DNA of 64,000 nucleotides, taken from Symsagittifera roscoffensis (Eukaryota > Xenacoelomorpha > Acoela > Convolutidae). The stretch lies in the NCBI RefSeq assembly GCF_963678635.1, contig NC_087065.1, forward strand, positions 64,296,553 through 64,360,552, written 5' to 3'. Position 1 is the first letter of the stretch; the number at the start of each line of letters is the position of its first letter. Under the pieces are notes generated by a model. That model made no database searches. It was not told where the DNA came from and saw nothing but the letters and a program-made list of their open reading frames with translations. The translations under genes and the position numbers were made by a program. Positions 48,656-57,231 of this stretch are shown piece by piece.

Positions 48656-49065
48656 TGAGTTAGGACTGGGGTGTATAACTCATAGAGTAATTTCGGATAG
48701 GGTACACCGTCTGCTCGTCACGCTATCTTATTTTCGGCCGGATAGATTCGTGCAACTTCTTAGTCTAATACCGATCCTAATCTTACTCTTATACTATCTA
48801 GTCTCAGGTTGTTTAACTAGTCTCTGCTAGGCTCAATAGATCTAGGGTATACTGGTTTATTGCGGCTGCTGAAGTGCTCGGGAGAGTCCAACTAATTTCT
48901 AAGTTAAATTCAAATCTCTCTGGTGCTGAAATTACAAGTAACTTCAGCACTTACAAATAAGTGGGTTGTTAGTTAGATGGATCATGATTGGTTAATATTA
49001 AATACTTTACATTGGTAAAACATTTAATTTATCCAATCATAAAATATAGTTTAGATCAGGTTCCA
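48656..49065 (-). repeat. 3' LTR of the large retroelement
   Basis: 410 bp in inverse orientation. It has the same ends (TGGAACC...TGAGTT reversed) and shared blocks (CCGTCTGCTCGTCACGCTAT, GGCCGGATAGATTCGTGCAA) with the LTRs at 43686 and 45606. Adjacent host bases are AATG (48652-48655). The matching duplication would be beyond the window. Confidence 0.88.
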
Positions 49066-50679
49066 CCCATCCGGGTTTTACAGAGTTTTTTAGAACAGTT
49101 CTTCTGTAGTTCAAGGATGGATGATGGACGTTGGTATTTGGCGAACATCATTTTTCTTTTGTTTCCTTTTTGTTAAGGAAGTTCCAGGGATCTGGAATTG
49201 AGGACACAAGACGTTGTGTTCTTCTTGTGACAACGACTGAGTCTCTGCAACAGCATCAATTCTGGTTTCAGAATGGTTGGCTATGTCAGGTTTTTCTGTT
49301 CTTCGGAGAGAACTTCTTTTGTGTTTGATCTAGCTCGGGAATGGCGTGGAGATTGTGCATGGAGGGGATGCCTGGTTACTCGGATCTGTACGTATACTTG
49401 AACATCGAGGTGGTCATTGGTCTAGTTCAATGAAGTCCTTTTCTGCGAAGTCAAGTCGTACTCTAAATCCTTTGAGTTGTGATTGTGAGCGGCATATCGA
49501 TTGTAGTTGGTCATTCTCTCTCGAGTGTAGTGAGGTCGTCTTGTCTTTTGATGTTCGTCCTTGGTGTTGTATTCTGATCTATATATTGCATCATGTGATT
49601 TTACATTTTATAAAACTTTTATTAGTTTAATATTTTTTAATAATGATTTTAGTTAGTTGTTTTCACAAAAGCTTTTTGTTTTAGTTCGGTTATTTTGAAG
49701 AGTTACTCACCCTTGAGTAGCTCTTATTAAAAATAAAGGTGTGGTCACAAAGCGTGGATGTAGCGCGGTGGGTTAGGCCGGCTATAGAGCATGCTCAGGA
49801 CGTCCTTTCCTGGTGGGTTAGGCCAGGTGTGGGAGTATGATTTCATGCGGTGTTTGTGAGGGGTCCTGTTATGTGACAACGTTTTATGTTGGGTTTGTTG
49901 TGGTTTTACTTATGTCTTGTTGGTTATGTACTTTTTCCAAAAAGCAAATTGTTTGTGGTATGGGTTTGTCTTTTGACTTTTTTGTGTTTTATTATTTCTT
50001 TCTAAGACTTTGTAATAGTCTTCAAAAGAATAAATTATCCAGTTTTAAACTGGGTTAATCCGGTTTGGGTACCGTTGGTTTCCTTTTCTAAGTCATGCTG
50101 TTATTCTATGATTTGTGGTATTTAGTAAGCTGCGTTGGTTAGTTTTGTTTAGTATATGATTCCTTTCCAACCGGGTTAAAGGAAAGTTTGAAACTTGTTA
50201 TTATATGTTAGAGTTGTTGAGTGTGAAAACTTGAAACTGAAATTCATTATTTTAAACAATTCTTCGTGGGCGAGCTGTGTGAGTGTGGATAGAATTTCTG
50301 TGCGAATGAATGAAAATATCAAAAGGTTAGTACTGCAATTGCATTTTATTAATTTACTGCATAGAATTTGGAAATTTACTGCTAGTAATGGGGGAATTTT
50401 AAGATACAAATTTTCATCATATGTAGATTTATTGCTTTGGGGGAAAATTTTATAAATTAATTTACTGCATTGGTATTATATTTATTTAATTGTTGGTGCA
50501 AAAGTTAAAAGGGTCTTAAACAGTTTTGAAGAAGTTTGCTATTTTTTATTTTTCTTTTGTGAATTTTTCAGATGATCGAAGATGAAGGCTAAAAATCTAA
50601 AGAAAACATGAATAAAGAATGGTGAGTTTTTTAATATTTTAATTAGTTAGTTATATTCATTTAATTCATACTTACCTGT
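49066..50679 (-). other. 3' non-coding region of the large retroelement
   Basis: No coding frame supported on either strand. Visible structures are a perfect short palindrome CCAGTTT-T-AAACTGG (about 50040), inverted arms CTTTCC...GGAAAG (about 50164-50187), a hairpin AGAGTTACTCA-CCC-TTGAGTAGCTCT (about 49698), and a GGTGGGTTAGGCC 13-mer twice (about 49767 and 49811). Confidence 0.6.
50670..50678 (-). promoter_or_regulatory. Consensus 5' splice site next to ORF-D stop
   Basis: CAG/GTAAGT starts two bases after the ORF-D stop codon (50682-50680). It is a perfect match to the metazoan donor consensus and could join a 3' UTR exon. Use is unproven. Confidence 0.35.
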
Positions 50680-52473
50680 TTAGTCGTCGGGGAAAAAACC
50701 GTGGGGGAAGATATCGTGAATTAGTTCTGAAGTTGTTAGTAGTTTAGCTAAGATGCGGATGATATTTTTAGTTTGAAGCAGTGGCCAAAGCAATTGAAGT
50801 GCCTTAATAGTGGTTAGTTCTTCAGTGCCTACTGCAAACTCATAAGGTGTGTTTTGGATTAAGTTATATAATTTGTGGTTAAATTTAGTGTTGTGGATGA
50901 ATTCTAAAATGGGGATTTCTATAGGCTGTACAAACTCGTGCGGGATAAGGAAGGGTCGGGATTCTTCGGCGTTGAAGGTCTTGGTGATGGGGCAGAAAAT
51001 GTACATTTGGGTTATGGGGTCATAGTTACGAAGAATACCATGAAGGTTAGTATCTTTAATACAATATGTGAAATTTAGGAAATACGGTGAAGTGTATTTT
51101 GAATTGATGAATTGAAAGCGATGGTGTGGTTGTCTAGAGGGTGTGTGGAGGTCAAAGTGATTTTGGATGAAACGATAGTAACTGTATGTATGTGTTTGTT
51201 TAGTTCGCAACATAATATCGTGTGAGCAGTGTAAATCTCTTTCGTGTGGTGCAAGGAAATGAAAGGTTAGTGAAAAGATTTGGAAGCGTTCTTTAAAACT
51301 TTCGTACGCTTGTGTGCTTGTTAGTGCTTCTGAAATAATGTGATCAAACTTTCGGTCGAAGATGTTTAGTGTAAATACATATGGTGTCTTGATGAAAAAT
51401 TTCTCGGTGATTTGTGGGTTAGCGAAGCGATCGTCGTCTAAGAATTGATCTTGGTTAGCTCTGATGATGTTGTGATCGTAGTATTCTAGTGTATATTCAT
51501 TAGCTCTAGGTGCAGTGTGTATTTTTAGTGATTTTTTATATCCTACGTAAGTAAATTGTCTAGCGGTGAGTGGTGTAGTTAGTCGATATAGCATGTCTTT
51601 GTTTCGGTCTATATCGATGGATGTGTTGGTTAAAGGTAAGCAAAGAGGGTTAGTGAAATGATAGTATGAGGTCCAAGAGAGAGTGGGCATTAAAACGTAT
51701 TCGTCTACAAAGTTGCGTGTTTCGTTAGCGTCATGAGGGGTGTTTAAGGTGTATTGTGGAAATGAGGGTAAAGTGATAGCTAAAAATTCTCTAGTGTTAG
51801 TATGCTGGGGGTGGTTGATGTATTCACGGGCTGTTCCTGGTTTTGCTGGGAAAGGATGGTTGGGGAACTTTCTTTTAAAAGTGCGGTAAGCTCTATTAGT
51901 GTTGAGTGAGGATTCAGTTGATGTGGATGATGGTGCTAATGATTCAGTATAATTTGAAGAGGGTGTAGGGGGATTGGATGAAGTTGTAGTGGAGGAGATT
52001 TGGTTTATGGTCGGGGTGTTAAGGTGGTAGGGTTGTTGTTGGAGGGTAATAAAATTGTCTAGCTCTGGGGAGATTCGGGGGGTGTCTGGAGATGATTGGT
52101 CAGAATGGTATGAGGAGTAGGTTGGGGTAACTTGGGAAGCATAAGAGGGTGTCGGAGTGATTGGGTCAGGGTTATTGGACAATATGGGTTGAAAAGGAGG
52201 TTGAGAAAAATTAGAAGGGTTATGAAAATTATTGGATGGAGATGGTTCTGAGTCGGCAAATTCGTCGGGGGTTTCAATATTCGGGTTATTTAGCTGTGAA
52301 ATGGAGTATAAAACTGAAATTTGTGAGTTAGTGTCGGAATTCATGCCTGATGTTACATTGCTAGATGGAAAATCGGGTGGCGGAAAAGCAAAAAGTGGTA
52401 TTATTGGGATTGAAGAGGTAAGGTTGGTTGGATGGGAATTTGATCGATGGAGTGATCCAAGTTGGCGGCTCAT
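50680..52473 (-). CDS. ORF-D, 597-residue protein of unknown function
   Basis: Last frame of the cassette. It starts with the ATG in an ATGA overlap with the env stop, in the -1 frame. The first 200 residues are a disordered Ser/Thr/Pro/Asn tract. It then changes to a denser, folded-looking region rich in Tyr, Phe, His and Asn (YVLMPTLSWTSYYHF, FLAPHERDLHCSHDIM, then NLHGILRNYDPITQMYIF) and ends FPHGFFPDD. There is no signal peptide and only a few cysteines. I recognise no family. Its intact length and its position between env and the LTR argue for a retained function, for example structural or regulatory, but that is inference. Confidence 0.85.
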   Translation of the reverse strand: MSRQLGSLHRSNSHPTNLTSSIPIIPLFAFPPPDFPSSNVTSGMNSDTNSQISVLYSISQLNNPNIETPDEFADSEPSPSNNFHNPSNFSQPPFQPILSNNPDPITPTPSYASQVTPTYSSYHSDQSSPDTPRISPELDNFITLQQQPYHLNTPTINQISSTTTSSNPPTPSSNYTESLAPSSTSTESSLNTNRAYRTFKRKFPNHPFPAKPGTAREYINHPQHTNTREFLAITLPSFPQYTLNTPHDANETRNFVDEYVLMPTLSWTSYYHFTNPLCLPLTNTSIDIDRNKDMLYRLTTPLTARQFTYVGYKKSLKIHTAPRANEYTLEYYDHNIIRANQDQFLDDDRFANPQITEKFFIKTPYVFTLNIFDRKFDHIISEALTSTQAYESFKERFQIFSLTFHFLAPHERDLHCSHDIMLRTKQTHTYSYYRFIQNHFDLHTPSRQPHHRFQFINSKYTSPYFLNFTYCIKDTNLHGILRNYDPITQMYIFCPITKTFNAEESRPFLIPHEFVQPIEIPILEFIHNTKFNHKLYNLIQNTPYEFAVGTEELTTIKALQLLWPLLQTKNIIRILAKLLTTSELIHDIFPHGFFPDD

Positions 52474-55088
52474 CGTGGGCTAAAAAAATTATTATTTTGA
52501 GATTGAAAAGCGGTGGTATGTGGTTGTTCAATAATTTGTTCGTAAGTATTATCATCTTGCGATTGATGTGTCATTATATGTTGGACGGGACTTTGTGATG
52601 TGGTGAGTCTAAAGTTTGGATTATGTGTGATTGCTAAATTTCTAAAATTTCGTGGGACTAGGGATAGTGGATGGTTATTTGGTAGGGGTGGTAATTGTGG
52701 TGCCGTTGGCTGTGGGTCGACATTGTTATGTTCTTCGTCGTATGTATTTTGTCGTGTTGTTATTTTTGTGTTATATTCTTTTATTTGTGCGTCTAAAAGA
52801 ATTTTGTTTATAGATGTGGAAAAAATTCCAAAAAATCCTGCAAAAAGTATGCGTGCTACGCTTGCTTGTCTGTTTACTTGTGTGTGTATAGCACATGTAT
52901 TGTAGATTCCTTTTAAGAGTGAGAAAAGAAATCCAATAAAGTTAAACATTGCGTATAAAATAGTCAATTTTTCTAAGATGTAGTAGGGCCATCCTAGAAA
53001 ATCTAGGATCTCATTTTTGAGTGTAACAAAGCTAAAAATGTTAATTGGTGATATATCTTGGGGACGGTATTTTTCGCCGTTTAGATATATATAATCTTTA
53101 ATGTCTTTAAAATATCCGCTATAGTCTTGCGTGTAGATATCGGCAAATCCTGCAGTTTCTGCAAGTTTGCGTAAATTTTGGTCTATTGATTGTCTTTGTA
53201 TAGTGTCCATTTGTGTTAATAATTCTTGGAATTGTTGTGTTCTAATGTGATGTTGAATATCTGATTTTGAATAGATTCCTATTGATTGTAAGTCTATATT
53301 TGGGTTTCGAGCAATAGCGCGAATGCTTTCTGGTGAAAATTTTTTGAGTGATTGCATTAATGTGGGATATGGAGTGAGAAGATAATATTTGTTTTCATCA
53401 GGGTTTAGTTGTACTACATTGTGGCTATTTTCTGATCCACATGGGACTGCGGTATCCCAGAAATAGGTTCTTCGTGAAAGTGTATCCACGAAATGTACTT
53501 TATTCTTATAAAAGATAGGGATCCTTTTATAACATCGTTTATCTTCAAAAACGTATAGTGGTGATACTTTTTTAGTACAAGTATAAAACCATAAAATGTT
53601 TCCTTCGTAGTCTAAAAAATTTGATCTATTTCCTGATAATAAGTATCCTGCGTAGGGTATTTTTAATACTGCTAGTGCAAGTGATTGTAGTATTTGTGTT
53701 CGTTCTAATTCGCATAGTTGATGTAGTGTTTCTAATTCGGAGAGTGACATTTCTTGAAAAATGCGGCTAATTGTATAGTCTAGTTTCATATCCAAATGAA
53801 TATCATAGTGGATATTACCAAAATATGTAGTATTCATTAGTGATAATTCTTGTAAGCGTGTGCTTCTGGTGTCAGAAGGTTTTAGATGTCCACCAGGTTG
53901 TCCGTTGCTTTTTTGAAAATTAACTGGTATATAGGATGTTCCTTCGTTTAGAGGATGACCTGTGGCGTATGGGTCGATTTTTACTTTACCAGTGGTCATG
54001 TCGAATCCTTTTTCATATTCAACTAATATTTCAGAGTATTGTGTTCTGTGAAGTGGATTCCTGTATTTACATGCAAGTTCTGTTTCTTGATATATTTGAA
54101 AACGTGTCAATTTATTTTCTATATTGTCTATGTTTCTAAAATCGGAACTTAGTTTGCGTGATGGATGGACTTGTTCATATGGAATTGATTGTATGAAATA
54201 TTTTTCGTGAAATTTTATCATACGAGCGTGTATTTTTGCTACTTGAAATGTTGTACATGTGTCTTCGGGGAACCAAACAATTGTTGCTTGTGTTCTTGTT
54301 GTAGGGTCGCAATATCCTTGATCATTTTTACAAGGTAGTCGGATTCCTTGATAGATCATTGTATTATCAGATAAATCTCGTGTGAGTTGTATTTTTTCGA
54401 GTTGTATTTTCCAATCGAAAAACATTATTTCTTGGTATCCTTTATTTTTCGTGTCTGCTTTGCAGTTTGATGGGTTATTTATACCAATGTGTGGTATCCA
54501 ATGTTTATCGTGTAGGTCATAGGTTAATCGTCCGTGTGCGCCGTTATACGGGTATTTTTCGTCTAGTTTTATATGTCCTTGGTGTCTTTCAAGTTGTGAT
54601 TGATGTACAGAGTCTGAAAAAACTTGAAAATTAACTAATTTTCTTTGGGAGTTTTTATTTTGTGTGATGTTTAGTCTAAGTAATTCATTTTTACAATCGT
54701 CGGGATTGAGATGTAAAAGACGTTCTATATTACTTTGGTAGAATGATTCATGGTCAAGTCGGTTTTTGTTTCCGTTCGAGACTTGTGAACAATGTACTTT
54801 CTTTTCGGAAAATGTTGCTGTGAATTTATAACCTGTAACTGTTGTAGCTCGGGCTTTTGAATAGAGTGTTGCTATTATATCTGTGGTTTCTATAGCTTGT
54901 GGTTCTGTTTCACATTGTGATACCTGATTGATTGCATATTTATGTAGTGTTTTTTGTTCATTTTCTTCGCAATCGTAATGTGTTACTAATAAATCTTGTG
55001 GTCCTGTACGAGGGGAAGGGTTTATGTTTTGATTTGAGGTTATTAGGAAAAGGGTTTGGAGAAAAATTAATAATTTTAGAATATACAT
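52470..55088 (-). CDS. env: Envelope-like glycoprotein (872 residues), chuvirus-type fusion protein suspected
   Basis: The N-terminus is a signal peptide (MYILKLLIFLQTLFLITS). A Cys-containing ectodomain follows, including VTHYDCEEN near residue 35, an NQVSQC motif, and a KVHCSQVSNG motif near residues 95-104. A strong transmembrane stretch around residues 700-725 (FNFIGFLFSLLKG) and a second hydrophobic segment at about 738-757 lie before a Gln/Asn/Thr-rich tail. Spacing of the first cysteines and the aromatic D-C motif recall the glycoproteins of chuvirus-like negative-strand viruses that have been captured by other retroelements. This is recollection of a pattern, not an alignment. The start is an ATG overlapping the end of ORF-C by 13 nt. 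The protein presumably mediates membrane fusion for an infectious or formerly infectious form. Confidence 0.75.
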   Translation of the reverse strand: MYILKLLIFLQTLFLITSNQNINPSPRTGPQDLLVTHYDCEENEQKTLHKYAINQVSQCETEPQAIETTDIIATLYSKARATTVTGYKFTATFSEKKVHCSQVSNGNKNRLDHESFYQSNIERLLHLNPDDCKNELLRLNITQNKNSQRKLVNFQVFSDSVHQSQLERHQGHIKLDEKYPYNGAHGRLTYDLHDKHWIPHIGINNPSNCKADTKNKGYQEIMFFDWKIQLEKIQLTRDLSDNTMIYQGIRLPCKNDQGYCDPTTRTQATIVWFPEDTCTTFQVAKIHARMIKFHEKYFIQSIPYEQVHPSRKLSSDFRNIDNIENKLTRFQIYQETELACKYRNPLHRTQYSEILVEYEKGFDMTTGKVKIDPYATGHPLNEGTSYIPVNFQKSNGQPGGHLKPSDTRSTRLQELSLMNTTYFGNIHYDIHLDMKLDYTISRIFQEMSLSELETLHQLCELERTQILQSLALAVLKIPYAGYLLSGNRSNFLDYEGNILWFYTCTKKVSPLYVFEDKRCYKRIPIFYKNKVHFVDTLSRRTYFWDTAVPCGSENSHNVVQLNPDENKYYLLTPYPTLMQSLKKFSPESIRAIARNPNIDLQSIGIYSKSDIQHHIRTQQFQELLTQMDTIQRQSIDQNLRKLAETAGFADIYTQDYSGYFKDIKDYIYLNGEKYRPQDISPINIFSFVTLKNEILDFLGWPYYILEKLTILYAMFNFIGFLFSLLKGIYNTCAIHTQVNRQASVARILFAGFFGIFSTSINKILLDAQIKEYNTKITTRQNTYDEEHNNVDPQPTAPQLPPLPNNHPLSLVPRNFRNLAITHNPNFRLTTSQSPVQHIMTHQSQDDNTYEQIIEQPHTTAFQSQNNNFFSPR

Positions 55089-56212
55089 GTGTATGATAAT
55101 CCTGAGTATGGATTATAAAATGTAATGTAACCAATTGTGTTTTTGGTGTATCTGTCGTATTTGTATATTACTTCAGTAGTTATAAACGGTGGTGGTAGTG
55201 ATTGAGCTGTTATGTTAGGTGGATTTAATGGGTAGGGATGTTGGGTAATATTATTTAACTTAACTGTGATTTCAAACTTTAATTGTAAACTGTTTTGTTG
55301 GAGTATTTGAATATTGTGATCACGGATATCGTTGTGAATATCTTGGCGATATTGTAATCTATTAAGTGCCCAGTTATGAAGGCGGTTACTTTCTTGATGT
55401 TGTCCAAATAATGGTGGAGGTGCTGTGAATGTATTCCAATCTAATCTTAAAGGAATATTTATAGATGATTGTTCTCGATATCTGGCGTCGAGATTATTTG
55501 GAAAATTTAAGTTAAAGGGTAGTGGTGAAAATTGACTTATTGATGGTGTTGATGGTAGTGATAATGTTTCTGGTAGTGATGAGGATGTTGTTGTATCCGT
55601 AGAAATATCTATGGGGTCATTGACTAAATTTGGTTCACCTTGTGTGAATGAATTTGTAGTCCAATATGGTAGTCGTGATGTTAGGTTTGGGGGGTTAAAG
55701 GGATTTTCACGTATCTGTTCAGATGTTGGTGTTGAACCTAAGTAGTCTGAAGGTAGACTGGAAGTGCTTCGTTGTGAAAAAAGTGTAGGAGTTTCTGGTG
55801 TGATACCAGTGGTGTTTTCTGGAGTGGTTTGTGTTGGGGATTGAGGTATATCAAAATGAACTCGGGGAGTTTGAAAATTTCTATTTCGTCGAGGATGTAT
55901 GATTTGTCTATTTATTTCTGCTGTGTTTTGGTTTTGACTAAGGTTTCGTATTCTACTTAGTTCTTGTGGTAGTGTTGGGTAAAGATTATACGTTGGTTCA
56001 CTTAGGGATGCTTGTCGTTGAACTGGTTCTAGTGGTTCAGATAAACGAGCGTGCCGTTCTTCAAAAGTGTATGGATTGTCTTGAAAAGAAATTCGTGTAG
56101 ATGTTTGAGGGTTTTGAGTAGTTGAAGGTGGTGTTGGATTATCTTGGGATGATGTCGGTGAAGACTGATTCTGTGACTGTTGGGTAGCAATTTTTGATGG
56201 ATTTTTAAATTG
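55076..56212 (-). CDS. ORF-C, 378-codon open frame without any Met
   Basis: Open from just after an in-frame TAA (56215-56213) to TAA at 55078-55076, with no ATG and no TTG codon in frame. The first 230 residues are Ser/Thr/Pro/Gln/Asn-rich. The C-terminal 140 are more structured: LDWNTFTAPPPLFGQHQ, then RLHNWALNRLQYRQDI, then a beta-like FITTEVIYKYDRYTKN segment. Length without stops in such AT-rich DNA rules out chance. Frameshifting from ORF-B cannot enter it, because ORF-C's own frame is closed by the TAA at 56215 after ORF-B is left. Expression therefore needs a spliced leader exon (an AG follows at CTACCCAACAG near its start) or non-AUG initiation. It overlaps the env ATG by 13 nt. No family recognised. 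Confidence 0.8.
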   Translation of the reverse strand, partial: QFKNPSKIATQQSQNQSSPTSSQDNPTPPSTTQNPQTSTRISFQDNPYTFEERHARLSEPLEPVQRQASLSEPTYNLYPTLPQELSRIRNLSQNQNTAEINRQIIHPRRNRNFQTPRVHFDIPQSPTQTTPENTTGITPETPTLFSQRSTSSLPSDYLGSTPTSEQIRENPFNPPNLTSRLPYWTTNSFTQGEPNLVNDPIDISTDTTTSSSLPETLSLPSTPSISQFSPLPFNLNFPNNLDARYREQSSINIPLRLDWNTFTAPPPLFGQHQESNRLHNWALNRLQYRQDIHNDIRDHNIQILQQNSLQLKFEITVKLNNITQHPYPLNPPNITAQSLPPPFITTEVIYKYDRYTKNTIGYITFYNPYSGLSYTCIF

Positions 56213-56217
56213 TTACT

Positions 56218-56406
56218 TTAGTGGGAAGGTTTATGTTTATTATAATATTCTTCTAAAAAAAGAATTAGAAAAATTGTTGCTAGGGCAAATGTGATGATTG
56301 CTTTCTTTATACATTTACATATTGTCAAAATGAGGGATAATAGAAATGTTATGAAAATTACAAACAATAAAAAAATATCAGTTCTACTGAAAATTGTTCG
56401 TATCAT
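56218..56406 (-). CDS. ORF-B, 62-residue membrane protein
   Basis: ATG-started; its ATG overlaps the ORF-A stop as ATGA. After MIRTIFSRTD come two hydrophobic stretches (FLLFVIFITFLLSLIL and IITFALATIFLILF) separated by CKCIKK, then a charged tail EEYYNKHKPSH. This would make a small hairpin membrane protein, like viroporins in size and layout, but function is inference. It could also be the signal or anchor part of a spliced product. Confidence 0.6.
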   Translation of the reverse strand: MIRTIFSRTDIFLLFVIFITFLLSLILTICKCIKKAIITFALATIFLILFLEEYYNKHKPSH

Positions 56407-56783
56407 TTAGACAAGTTGTTAAAATCGTACCTGTGGATATATTCAAGGGTTTTGGAAAGTTGGAGGAATAGTTCAATTATTGTGTAGAAAATTAAAAAAA
56501 TGTTACAAAAAATTATTATGATTATTAGAAAAGATTCAATGATATCAAAAAGAAATATTATAAAGGCTTGAAGTATTGAAAAAAAATGTTTAAAATAAAT
56601 ATTTGAGCGACTGTTTGAGAGAAAAGCATTTAAGAAATGATCTCTTGGTCGAATATTTTTTTGCTGTTTGAGGCGATTTTCTAGTGTGGTCGAATTATTT
56701 ATTAGTTTTTTGACAAGTGGGTTGAGTTTCGTAAAAAATTGTTGGGGGCAATTTTCATGGTGACTGGGAGGTCGTCTTTTTCT
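56403..56783 (-). CDS. ORF-A, 126-codon open frame without Met, membrane-type C-terminus
   Basis: Opens after TAA (56786-56784) with RKRRPPSHHENC and closes with TGA inside the ORF-B ATGA. There is no in-frame ATG. The N-terminal half is basic and polar (KLNPLVKKLINN, LENRLKQQKNIRPRD). The C-terminal half is very hydrophobic (FFSILQAFIIFLFDIIESF, then FCNIFLIFYTIIELFLQ) and ends LEYIHRYDFNNLSK. Like ORF-C it needs splicing from an upstream AUG or a non-AUG start. A candidate acceptor (ATTTCCCCAACTCAG, ending 56904) lies about 120 nt upstream. No family recognised. Confidence 0.6.
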   Translation of the reverse strand, partial: RKRRPPSHHENCPQQFFTKLNPLVKKLINNSTTLENRLKQQKNIRPRDHFLNAFLSNSRSNIYFKHFFSILQAFIIFLFDIIESFLIIIIIFCNIFLIFYTIIELFLQLSKTLEYIHRYDFNNLSK

Positions 56784-57231
56784 TTATTTTTGTTTGTCAA
56801 ATGATCCGGGGTATGGTGAGATTTTTATACTTTAGGCTAATTAAAATCTTCACTTTGTGACTTTAGGCTAAGTTATCAAATTTGTTTTGGGGGTATTCGT
56901 GGTCTGAGTTGGGGAAATATTGTTGATCTTTGGGTTATTAGATAAGGGAGGGGTACGGTATTATGGTGATATTTATTTTAGCTGTCAAGTTGGAGTGGTT
57001 TGCTTATTTTTGACCTGGAGGTTGTAAAGTTATAGTTAGAGATGTGCCTGGAGTTCTAGATTATTCGTCTAATTGATCTTAGTTTGAGTTAGAGAAAGTG
57101 GCGGATTGGATGAATCCTATTGGTCTATTTTGAACTAGAATTATTGCGTACTTTGTGAGCATGTTATTTTGAAAAATGGAAATGAAAAATGTTACGGAGG
57201 TTTCAAGATTGTGAAGTATAGAATGTTAAAA
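56784..57231 (-). promoter_or_regulatory. Non-coding interval between pol and the 3' cassette; candidate internal promoter or splice-acceptor region
   Basis: All three sense frames are closed by stops. Near its 3' side the block TAGCCTAAAGT occurs twice about 33 nt apart (near 56867 and 56836), the second running into TATAAAAATC (about 56835-56826). Pyrimidine-AG sequences at 56904 (ATTTCCCCAACTCAG) and near 57020 (TTACAACCTCCAG) could serve as acceptors. Confidence 0.4.
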
